Assembly (NCBI RefSeq): GCF_015222005.1
Contig: NZ_JADFFL010000003.1
Location: forward strand, 124,001 to 188,000
DNA from: Mucilaginibacter myungsuensis
GTDB lineage: Bacteria > Bacteroidota > Bacteroidia > Sphingobacteriales > Sphingobacteriaceae
Length of the DNA: 64,000 nucleotides
Reading direction: 5' to 3'
The notes beneath the pieces were generated by a model. That model was not told the origin of the DNA. It ran no database searches and saw only the letters and a program-made list of their open reading frames with translations. Positions 42,701 to 50,909 of this stretch are shown here, piece by piece; position 1 is the first letter of the stretch, and each line of letters opens with the position of its first letter. A program made the translations under genes and the position numbers.

Positions 42701-42884
42701 CGGTCTGCTCTACGGTTTGCGCATCGGCACCGGTGTAGTTACCGGTTACCTGTACCGTAGGCGGGGTTATTTCGGGGTACTGCCCAATGGGCAGGCTCAT
42801 TATAGCTAATATACCCACCACAACAATTACTATAGATATCACTATAGCCGTAATGGGTCTTTTGATAAAGGTCTCTGCTATCAT
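39711..42884 (-). CDS. RND efflux permease, HAE1 family (AcrB/MexB-like)
   Basis: A 1057-residue inner-membrane pump subunit. N-terminus MIAETFIKRPITAIVISIVI is standard; helix 4 has the proton-relay Asp pair in GIVVDDAIVVVESVQHYMDE near residue 405, and TM helices cluster at about 340-560 and 870-1040 with two large periplasmic porter domains. GFVPGIVGRLYQQFAITIAI near 460 and GLAAKNAILIVEFAKERVDK near 925 are family motifs. It exports drugs or lipophilic compounds with protons through the adaptor and TolC protein encoded upstream. Third gene of the leftward operon tolC-adaptor-permease. Confidence 0.95.
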   Translation of the reverse strand: MIAETFIKRPITAIVISIVIVVVGILAIMSLPIGQYPEITPPTVQVTGNYTGADAQTVEQTVATPIEVQVNGTPGMTYLQSNSTGNGQMSMTVNFEVGTDINIAALDVQNRVGIATPTLPQEVQRLGLTVRKRNPSILMLVAMYSPKGSHDVTFTDNYANIFIKDALLRTKGVGDVFTRADDFSMRIWLNPNKLAALNMTAAEVTAALQEQNAQVAAGTIGATPAQKGQTFEYTVLVKGRLVTKEEFENIVVKTQAANGSVVHLKDVARVELGKFNYAGNSFIDGKRASYLLVYQAPGSNAIETADNVVATMEQLKKQFPADVAYVVPFEAVTVVKVSLHEVIETLVVALILVIVVVFLFLQNWRTTLIPVLAIPVSIIGTFIFFIPLHFTINTLTLFGFVLAIGIVVDDAIVVVESVQHYMDEKGMTPKEATLHAMRDISAPVIAIALILAAVFVPVGFVPGIVGRLYQQFAITIAISVLISAFVALSLTPALCILLLKPHKIDENSTGLNKFFYKFNTWFDRVTGKYRNGVDRGIKNSKFVIVILVCIIVGTVMLFKSKSAGFIPLEDEGRIIVTYDLPEGSSTERTVAVLNKMMKIMDSIPGVNHYAALGGLNAVNFATKSNSATIFVQLKPWDERKTPETQKDSLISIFKKKLGTIKEANTVVISPPAIPGLGNTGGFSFIFQEREAGGDIKNFERALNNFLGELRKRKEIAAPFSFFTARTPAYQLTIDREKVKKIGVRLSDVNNALQTYLGSAYINDFTVYGRNFRVVAQADTNYRTNMDNLGQYFVRNDAGGMVPLSAVTSYKIIENAPLISHYNLFRSAEINGNAAPGYSSGDAMKALEEVAAQTLPQGYGYEFSGLSREEKLSGSKTVYIFALSIGFVFLFLAALYESWSVPFSVLLAVPLGAFGAILFLTFFKGLTNNVYAQIGLITLIGLAAKNAILIVEFAKERVDKGMDLEKATLEAVKLRLRPIIMTSLAFILGVAPLLWASGAGAESRKTIGWTVFGGMLSATLLAIFIVPVLYYLITKYAYGKEKLAELAKNYKEDDDTLH

Positions 42885-42913
42885 TATAGATGTTTTTTAG
42901 AACTGCCGATGGG

Positions 42914-44047
42914 TTATTTTGCTTGTGCTGCTGCCGGTGCCTGTTTAGGTCCGCCGATAACCACTTTGCCACTATCGCGCAAACGCTGGAAACCTTCGGT
43001 TATCAATTTATCGCCGGCTTTAATGCCGTCCATGATCACAATATTGGCGTTGATACGGGCGCCCAGCTTCACTTTCTTTTGCAGGGCCATAGTATCGTTC
43101 TGTACGGTGAACACAAAAAACTCGCCCATCTGCTCGGTTATCGCTTTGTAAGGAATGATCACCCGCGTACCCGACTGGTTATTCAGCACGCTCAGTACCG
43201 CGCTCATGCCATCCTTTAATATACCTTTAGGGTTATCGAATTGCACACGCACTTTAACAGATGCCGTCTGCGCGTTCACGCCACGATCAATAGCCAATAT
43301 GCGGCCTTGTTTGTTATAGGTCGAGTCGTTAGATAGCTTCAACCTGAAAGTGCTATCGGTAGTACTGTTTTGCAGTTTATAAAAACGGTCGATGTCCTGC
43401 TCGTTTATAACCACATCAACCGCCATCGGGTTATCAGCAGATATGGTATTGATCAGCGTAGTACCTGTTGCCACCTGCGCGCCTAATTTAACCTGCGATA
43501 TACCGATACGACCGCCGAACGGCGCTTTGATCACCGAATAAGACAGATCTGTTGCTGCTGATGACAAGGTAGCTTTTGCTGCTGCCACCTGGCTTTTAGC
43601 CGCCTCAAAGGCTGCGGTAGCATTGTCCACCGTTTGGCGGGCAACGGCATCAGCTTTTAAAAGCATTTGGTAACGCTCAATATCCTTTTGCGCTTTCACC
43701 AGGTTAGCTTGCGCGCTGGCCACGTTGGCAGCGGCCTGATCGTAAGTAGCTTGATATTTACGGCGGTCTATCTCATACAGCGGTTGACCGGCGCGTACCA
43801 TATCGCCATCCTTCACATAAATGTTAGTAATGAAGCCCGGCACTTGGCTGCGCAGTTCAACGCTATTTACGGCAATGATCTGCCCTTGGTACTGATCATA
43901 ATATAAAGCATTGCCCTCTGCAACGGTGACCGTATTTACCGATGTGGGCGGCGGGGCAGCGGCGGCTTTCTTTTCGTCTTTGCTGCCGCAAGATGTGATG
44001 GCCATGATAGCCAGTGGCGCAATTAAGTGGATATATATATTTTTCAT
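42914..44047 (-). CDS. RND efflux periplasmic adaptor subunit (AcrA/MexA-like)
   Basis: A 377-residue membrane-fusion protein with a lipoprotein signal (IMAITSCGSK). VNSVELRSQVPGFITNIYVK followed by DGDMVRAGQPLYEID is the lipoyl half-motif near residues 60-95, then an alpha-hairpin rich in Ala/Gln (about 100-165), the second lipoyl half with ISQVKLGAQVATGTTL near 184, a beta-barrel domain, and IVIMDGIKAGDKLITEGFQR near 335. It links the permease to the outer-membrane channel. 29 bases before the permease gene. Confidence 0.94.
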   Translation of the reverse strand: MKNIYIHLIAPLAIMAITSCGSKDEKKAAAAPPPTSVNTVTVAEGNALYYDQYQGQIIAVNSVELRSQVPGFITNIYVKDGDMVRAGQPLYEIDRRKYQATYDQAAANVASAQANLVKAQKDIERYQMLLKADAVARQTVDNATAAFEAAKSQVAAAKATLSSAATDLSYSVIKAPFGGRIGISQVKLGAQVATGTTLINTISADNPMAVDVVINEQDIDRFYKLQNSTTDSTFRLKLSNDSTYNKQGRILAIDRGVNAQTASVKVRVQFDNPKGILKDGMSAVLSVLNNQSGTRVIIPYKAITEQMGEFFVFTVQNDTMALQKKVKLGARINANIVIMDGIKAGDKLITEGFQRLRDSGKVVIGGPKQAPAAAQAK

Positions 44048-44087
44048 AGCGTTATTCTGTGTATGTGTGTTAGTGTGAGGTCTGTTC

Positions 44088-45440
44088 TTATTGTTTGTTG
44101 ATGTTGCCGATAGTACCCAGCGAGCGTTGCAGATCCACCTTACTGCTCAACAATTGGAACAGTGCGTTCAGGTAATTAAGTTCGGCCGTACGCAGGTCTG
44201 ATTGGGATACGATCAGATCCAAATAGGTCTTCACCCCTTCGCGGTATTGCAGGCTTACTACGTTGTATACGTCCTTAGCCAGATCAACATTCTGTTTCAG
44301 CAATTTCCAGTTATTGTAATTGCTTTTGTAACCTGCCAGTGCTTGCGCGTATTGGGTGTTGATGGTATTACGTACGTTGATGATATCCAGATCGGCACGT
44401 TCTACCTGCAACTTGGCCTTGGCCAGATTTTGCACCCTACGCGTACCGGTAAAGATCGGGATGGTCAAACTTAAGCCTGCATAAACGTTAGGGAAACCCT
44501 GATCGTAAAGATTTGGCAAACTACCGCTAAAATAAGCCCTGTTGAAAGCGCCATTAGCATTTAATGATGGCAGCCAACCATACTTATAATAGTTAATATT
44601 TAAAGCGGTGATGCTACGGCGGCTTTCCTGCATGCGGTATTCTATCCGATCGGCGGGGTTAACTATCTGATTGGTATCGGCAATAGCTTCACGCTCAAAA
44701 CCTACTGAGTCATACGCCAGTGTCAGCGGTCGTTCCATTGGCATACCCATCACCTGCCTTAAATAGGCCGATTTGCTTTTGATAGCTTCTTCGGTCTGTT
44801 TACGACTGGCGAGTGAATTATTCAACGCGATAGTGGCTTGCTTGTAGTCTATCTTGTCTACCACGCCGGCATCATAACGGGCTTTAGCGTCTTTTAAACT
44901 GCGCTGCAAACGGGTGATGTCCTCTTTAATACGCTGCAATTGCTTTTGCGATAGCAACACATCGTAATAACCTTTGCTCACATCTGTCATTACCGCTATC
45001 TGGGCGTTAATGGTGTTCTCGTTATAATACTGTTTAGAGAACTTGGCCGCTTTAGATGCCAGGTTAACATCGTTATTATAGATCACCTGCGTAGCTTGGA
45101 TACCGATAATAGAGATATTACTGATCTGTGTGGCAGTACCGCCATTGGCAACAGCACCCTGCGCCTGGGCCGGGCTACCTTTAAAATAATGGGTTGCAGT
45201 GTTGGCCGAATTTACCTGAGGTAACCAGGCGGCCAAATTGATCCTAACATCCTTCTCGTTAATGGCCTCATCAATGCGGGCCTGCCTTGCCGCGGGCTGG
45301 TTTTGCAAGGCATACACCAGGCACTGCTCTAAATTAAGCAATGGCGGTAACGAGTCTTGCGTAGCGGGCGCAGTTTGGGCTGATGATGTAAAAGGGGTAG
45401 TTAAAATGGTGATTATTAATACTAAAAAACTATTTTTCAT
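44088..45440 (-). CDS. TolC-family outer-membrane efflux channel
   Basis: A 450-residue OEP/TolC protein with a signal peptide (TPFTSSAQT, residues 1-21). LNLEQCLVYALQNQPAARQA near 33 is the conserved beginning; the rest shows two coiled-coil-like halves with QLQRIKEDITRLQRSLKDAK and LKLQV-type repeats, and GVKTYLDLIVSQSDLRTAEL near 400. It forms the outer-membrane exit of the RND pump. First gene of the operon, transcribed away from the sphingolipid locus. Confidence 0.93.
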   Translation of the reverse strand: MKNSFLVLIITILTTPFTSSAQTAPATQDSLPPLLNLEQCLVYALQNQPAARQARIDEAINEKDVRINLAAWLPQVNSANTATHYFKGSPAQAQGAVANGGTATQISNISIIGIQATQVIYNNDVNLASKAAKFSKQYYNENTINAQIAVMTDVSKGYYDVLLSQKQLQRIKEDITRLQRSLKDAKARYDAGVVDKIDYKQATIALNNSLASRKQTEEAIKSKSAYLRQVMGMPMERPLTLAYDSVGFEREAIADTNQIVNPADRIEYRMQESRRSITALNINYYKYGWLPSLNANGAFNRAYFSGSLPNLYDQGFPNVYAGLSLTIPIFTGTRRVQNLAKAKLQVERADLDIINVRNTINTQYAQALAGYKSNYNNWKLLKQNVDLAKDVYNVVSLQYREGVKTYLDLIVSQSDLRTAELNYLNALFQLLSSKVDLQRSLGTIGNINKQ

Positions 45441-46981
<1,541 letters not shown>

Positions 46982-47002
46982 CAAAAAGAAATCCCCATAT
47001 TT

Positions 47003-47040
47003 ACGGGCATTTGGAATTTAACCCGAATGCCCGTTTTTTA
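47003..47040 (+). terminator. Terminator/attenuator between spt and the GNAT-like gene
   Basis: ACGGGCATT - 14-base loop - AATGCCCGTTTTTT, starting 22 bases after the spt stop. Because it overlaps the longest reading of the next ORF, that ORF must start later (GTG at 47080). Partial read-through would link spt to the genes behind it. Confidence 0.85.
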
Positions 47041-47079
47041 TTACCCCTATTAAGCAACCCTTTTCAACATTATCATCAA

Positions 47080-48198
47080 GTGAAAACTATCGTAACTGTA
47101 AGCTCAAAAAAGCAGCTGGCTGCATTTATAGATTTTCCGCACGATCTGTATAAGGATGATCCTTACTACGTACCCGAGCTTTTTATAGCCCAGCGGGATC
47201 TGCTCACCATCCACCCCTTCCATAAGCATAACACAGTTCAGCCGTTCATCTGCTACGATGGCGAAAAGATCGTAGGCCGTATAGCCGCCATCCTGAACAA
47301 CGCGCATAACGAGTACAATAAAAAGAACGATGGTTTCTTCGGTTTTTTTGATTGTGTGAACGATAAGAAAGTATCGGCACTGTTATTTGAGACCGTTACA
47401 AAATGGTTAAAGGAAAAAGGCGTTACCGGTGAACTATTAGGTCCTGTAAACTTCTCGACCAACGAACCATGCGGTCTGCTGGTTGAAGGCTTTGACAGCT
47501 CGCCCGTGTTAATGGACACCTATAACTTCCCTTACTATGCCGACCTGATCCAGAACGCTGGTCTTGAAAAAGACATCGACCTGATATCATGGCATTGGGA
47601 TGGAAATAACTATGATGATAAGTCGGTACGCCTGCTTGATGCTTTGACGGGCCGCTTAAAACGCAGCAATATCACCATCCGCAAGATCAACTTAAAGGAC
47701 TTCAAGAACGAGGCTGCCAAGTTGCGCGAGGTTTATAATTCAGCCTGGGACCAGAACACGGGCTTTGTTCCGCTGACCGACGACGAGTTCGATTATTTAG
47801 CTAAGGACCTAAAACTGATCCTGGATACTGACTTTGCCCTGGTAGCCGAGCAGGATGGCAAAATAGTAGCCTTCGGGCTGGCACTGCCTAATTATAATGA
47901 GATATTCAAGACCATCAAGAAAGGTCGCCTGTTGCCTACTGGTATCTTTAAACTGCTGTTTGGTAAAAAGAGCATCAAGAGTATCCGCATTTACGCTTTG
48001 GGCGTAGTTGACGGTTACCGCAAGATGGGTATCGAAGCGGTGCTGTATGGCACTATCATTAAAAACTACACCGCCCGTGGCTTTAAATGGGCGGAGGCCG
48101 GTTGGACACTGGAGAACAATACCATGATCAACGAAGCGATCATTGCCATAAAAGGCGATCCGTATAAAAAGTACCGTTTGTACAAAAGGAAGATATGA
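47080..48198 (+). CDS. GNAT-like protein, candidate bacterial ceramide synthase
   Basis: A 372-residue cytoplasmic protein started at GTG 47080 (VKTIVTVSSKKQLAAF), since the upstream reading overlaps a terminator. It has a split acyltransferase look: LLGPVNFSTNEPCGLLVEGF near residue 125, then a GNAT-like half with IYALGVVDGYRKMGIEAVLY near 305-325 and AEAGWTLENNTMINEAI near 340. The bacterial ceramide synthase found in Caulobacter is a GNAT-fold protein encoded beside spt and an SDR ceramide reductase, the same gene order as here. I therefore infer N-acylation of (3-keto)sphinganine. It overlaps the following gene by four bases. Confidence 0.68.
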   Translation: MKTIVTVSSKKQLAAFIDFPHDLYKDDPYYVPELFIAQRDLLTIHPFHKHNTVQPFICYDGEKIVGRIAAILNNAHNEYNKKNDGFFGFFDCVNDKKVSALLFETVTKWLKEKGVTGELLGPVNFSTNEPCGLLVEGFDSSPVLMDTYNFPYYADLIQNAGLEKDIDLISWHWDGNNYDDKSVRLLDALTGRLKRSNITIRKINLKDFKNEAAKLREVYNSAWDQNTGFVPLTDDEFDYLAKDLKLILDTDFALVAEQDGKIVAFGLALPNYNEIFKTIKKGRLLPTGIFKLLFGKKSIKSIRIYALGVVDGYRKMGIEAVLYGTIIKNYTARGFKWAEAGWTLENNTMINEAIIAIKGDPYKKYRLYKRKI

Positions 48199-49178
48199 AG
48201 GAGAAGGTTCTGATAACCGGTGCGAGTGGGTTTGTGGGTTTCCATCTGATAGAAGAGGCACTGAAGAATGATCTGGAGGTTTACGCGGCCATACGCAAGA
48301 GCAGTAGTATTGACCATTTGAAAGGGCTGGACGTTAATTTCGTTTACCCTTCATTCAGTAACGCCGATGCGCTGACCAAAGAGTTTGCAGAGAATGGCTA
48401 CCAGTATGTGATCCACGCGGCGGGCCTTACCCGCGCCTTGACCGAGGAGCGTTACAATGAGGTGAATGTGGGATACACCGTCAACCTGGCTAAAGCGGCG
48501 GCGGCTACACCCGGCTTTAAAAAGTTTGTGCTGATCAGTAGTTTAGCGGCTGTGGGTCCTTTGCCTACGCTGACCGGCATGCTTACAGAGAAGTCTATCC
48601 CAAGGCCGGTGACCGCGTACGGACAAAGTAAATTGAATGCCGAACACGCCATTAAAACTATTTCGGGATTGAATTGTATTATACTCCGCCCAACGGCCGT
48701 TTACGGCCCGCGGGATAAGGATATTTTTATCGCCCTGAAGCAATTCTCTAAAGGATTTGAACCTTACATAGGCCGCACCGAACAAAAGATGAGTTTTATT
48801 TACGTTACCGACCTGGCTAAAGCTGCTGTACGCGCGCTATACAACGGTAAAAACCAGGCTTATAACTTAAGCGACGGTAACTTTTACGATAGGTATCAAC
48901 TGGCAAATATCACTACGGGTATATTGCGCGTGAAAACGTACAAAGTTCATCTACCTGTAAAGTTTATAAAAATTGTTGCGGGTCTGGCCGACATTTTTGG
49001 TTCTTTGCGCAAGCAAGCCCCGGTATTAAGCCGCGAGAAACTGCACGAACTGACCGCCGTTAACTGGTACTGCGCTATTGATGAAGCTAAGCACGATCTT
49101 GGTTTTTATCCGCAGCACGATCTTAACTCCGGGCTTAACGAGACCATCAGTTGGTATAAAGCCAATGGCTGGTTATAA
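48195..49178 (+). CDS. NAD-dependent epimerase/dehydratase (SDR), candidate ceramide reductase
   Basis: A 327-residue extended SDR. NAD(P) motif TGASGFVGFHLIEE at residues 7-20; catalytic Ser region LISSLAAVGP near 114; YGQSK (YxxxK) near 141; RPTAVYGPRDKDI near 164. It overlaps the GNAT-like gene by ATGA and follows spt, the set known to make ceramide in bacteria, so reduction of 3-keto(dihydro)ceramide is the best guess. Other extended SDRs (sugar epimerases) look similar, so the assignment depends on context. Confidence 0.7.
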   Translation: MKEKVLITGASGFVGFHLIEEALKNDLEVYAAIRKSSSIDHLKGLDVNFVYPSFSNADALTKEFAENGYQYVIHAAGLTRALTEERYNEVNVGYTVNLAKAAAATPGFKKFVLISSLAAVGPLPTLTGMLTEKSIPRPVTAYGQSKLNAEHAIKTISGLNCIILRPTAVYGPRDKDIFIALKQFSKGFEPYIGRTEQKMSFIYVTDLAKAAVRALYNGKNQAYNLSDGNFYDRYQLANITTGILRVKTYKVHLPVKFIKIVAGLADIFGSLRKQAPVLSREKLHELTAVNWYCAIDEAKHDLGFYPQHDLNSGLNETISWYKANGWL

Positions 49179-49214
49179 CAAGCTTAACATCAAAACTAAA
49201 ATAAGTAATTACCA

Positions 49215-50540
49215 ATGAAAATCAACATTCAACCTGCCAAGGGTAAACTGGGCATCCTGATGCCGGGCCTTGGAGCAGTTGCAACCACCATCATTGCAGG
49301 GGTTGAGGCCGTAAAAAAAGGCATCTCAAAACCAATTGGTTCACACACGCAAATGGGTACTATCCGCTTAGGCAAACGTACCGAGAACCGTAACCCAAAG
49401 ATCAAAGATTTTGTGCCATTGGCCAGCCTTAACGATATCGTTTTTGGCGGCTGGGACGTTTTTGAAGATAACGTATATGATGCAGCCATGACGGCCGAGG
49501 TTTTAGAACCAGGCCTGCTGTTCTCTGTAAAAGAGGAGTTAGAGAAGATAAAGCCGATGAAGGCTGCCTTCGACCTTAACTACGCCAAGAACCTGACCGG
49601 TACCCACGTTAAAACAGGTACCCGTTTAGAGATGGTGAACGAGTTGATGGAAGATATCAAGAACTTCCAAAAAGACAACGACCTTGATCGCGTAGTGTTA
49701 TTGTGGACCGGTTCTACCGAGATCTACTACGAGCCAACTGACGTACACAGCACTTTAGAGAAATTTGAAGCAGGCCTTGCTGCCGACGACAAACTGATCG
49801 CCCCAAGTATGCTTTACGCTTACGCTGCTCTTAAAATGGGTATCGGTTATGTGAACGGTGCACCAAACTTAACAGTTGATATCCCGGCATTGATCGAGTT
49901 GGCTAAGCTGACCAAATCACCTATCGCAGGTAAAGACTTTAAGACCGGTCAAACTTTGATGAAGACCATTTTGGCACCGGGCTTAGCGGCACGTTCGTTA
50001 GGTGTACGTGGCTGGTTCTCAACCAACATATTGGGTAACCGCGATGGATTGGTATTGGACGATCCGGATAACTTTAAAACCAAAGAGGTTTCTAAATTGG
50101 GCGTATTAGAGGATATCTTTAAACCTGAAGATAACCCTGATCTGTATGGCGATATCTTCCACAAGATCCGTATCAACTACTACCCTCCTCATGGCGACAG
50201 CAAAGAGAGCTGGGACAACATCGACATTTTTGGCTGGTTAGGTTACAAAATGCAGATCAAGATCAACTTCCTGTGCCGCGACTCTATCCTGGCTGCTCCG
50301 GTTGCATTGGACCTGGCCCTGTTCTTAGACCTGGCTAAACGCGCGGGCATGGCAGGTGTACAAGAGTGGTTATCATTCTACCTAAAATCGCCGCAGACTG
50401 CTCCGGGCTTGCCTGCCGAGAACGATATCTTTAAACAGTTACAAAAATTAGAGAACACGTTGCGCTACATCATGGGCGAAGACCTGATCACGCACTTAGG
50501 TCTTGACTATTACGACGATATGTTTGCCGGTCAGGAATAA
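49215..50540 (+). CDS. myo-Inositol-1(3)-phosphate synthase
   Basis: A 441-residue enzyme. NAD-binding LGILMPGLGAVATTIIAGVE at residues 12-31, SHTQMGTIRLGKRTENRNPK near 44, LWTGSTEIYYEPTDVHSTLE near 163, the conserved GKDFKTGQTLMKTILAPGLA near 238 with active-site lysines, and RGWFSTNILGNRDGLVLDDP near 265. It isomerises glucose 6-phosphate to inositol 3-phosphate, which supplies the inositol head-group for the lipid enzymes encoded downstream. 36 bases after the SDR gene; ends at a strong terminator. Confidence 0.95.
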   Translation: MKINIQPAKGKLGILMPGLGAVATTIIAGVEAVKKGISKPIGSHTQMGTIRLGKRTENRNPKIKDFVPLASLNDIVFGGWDVFEDNVYDAAMTAEVLEPGLLFSVKEELEKIKPMKAAFDLNYAKNLTGTHVKTGTRLEMVNELMEDIKNFQKDNDLDRVVLLWTGSTEIYYEPTDVHSTLEKFEAGLAADDKLIAPSMLYAYAALKMGIGYVNGAPNLTVDIPALIELAKLTKSPIAGKDFKTGQTLMKTILAPGLAARSLGVRGWFSTNILGNRDGLVLDDPDNFKTKEVSKLGVLEDIFKPEDNPDLYGDIFHKIRINYYPPHGDSKESWDNIDIFGWLGYKMQIKINFLCRDSILAAPVALDLALFLDLAKRAGMAGVQEWLSFYLKSPQTAPGLPAENDIFKQLQKLENTLRYIMGEDLITHLGLDYYDDMFAGQE

Positions 50541-50555
50541 TCTCCGGCATTAGCA

Positions 50556-50592
50556 TAAAAAAGACCATCGCCAACAGCGGTGGTCTTTTTTA
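50556..50592 (+). terminator. Terminator after myo-inositol-phosphate synthase
   Basis: AAAAAAGACCATCGC - CAACA - GCGGTGGTCTTTTTT, near-perfect stem with both tracts, 16 bases after the stop. Confidence 0.93.
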
Positions 50593-50909
50593 TTTCATCC
50601 ATTTTGTTACTTGCGCCCTTAGCATTTTTTGCTATATTAGCCATGCATTCCCGTCTGCCAAAATATTGACTTTTTGACCACATAAGTCTATCCTCTTTTT
50701 TTCATACCTTTGTACCGTTTTTACAAGCTTTATGCATCCCTAAGCATTCGTTAAAACTCTAATCCCGTTTTAATCGTTTGTAGTGTTTAAACAGAGAAGA
50801 AAACCCCGTCGTTATCGTTCTGTTAGGTGGTGGCAACGCTAAATTTTTAAGCGTTTGTAATATTCAAGGCCGAATAGAAGTCTGTATAAACGTAACTGTA
50901 ATTTAACAC
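50593..50909 (+). promoter_or_regulatory. Leader/promoter region of the DUF5686 gene
   Basis: A full -7 match TACCTTTG is at 50705-50712. No TTTG is at 19 bases, but TTTTTGAC occurs at 50671-50678. The transcript would have a 190-base leader containing AACGCT-AAATTTTT-AAGCGTT near 50828-50848, a small hairpin. No ORF. Confidence 0.45.

Noticed and set aside
47011..47079. Upstream extension of the GNAT-like ORF
   Set aside because: The extra codons overlap the spt terminator and have no family counterpart.
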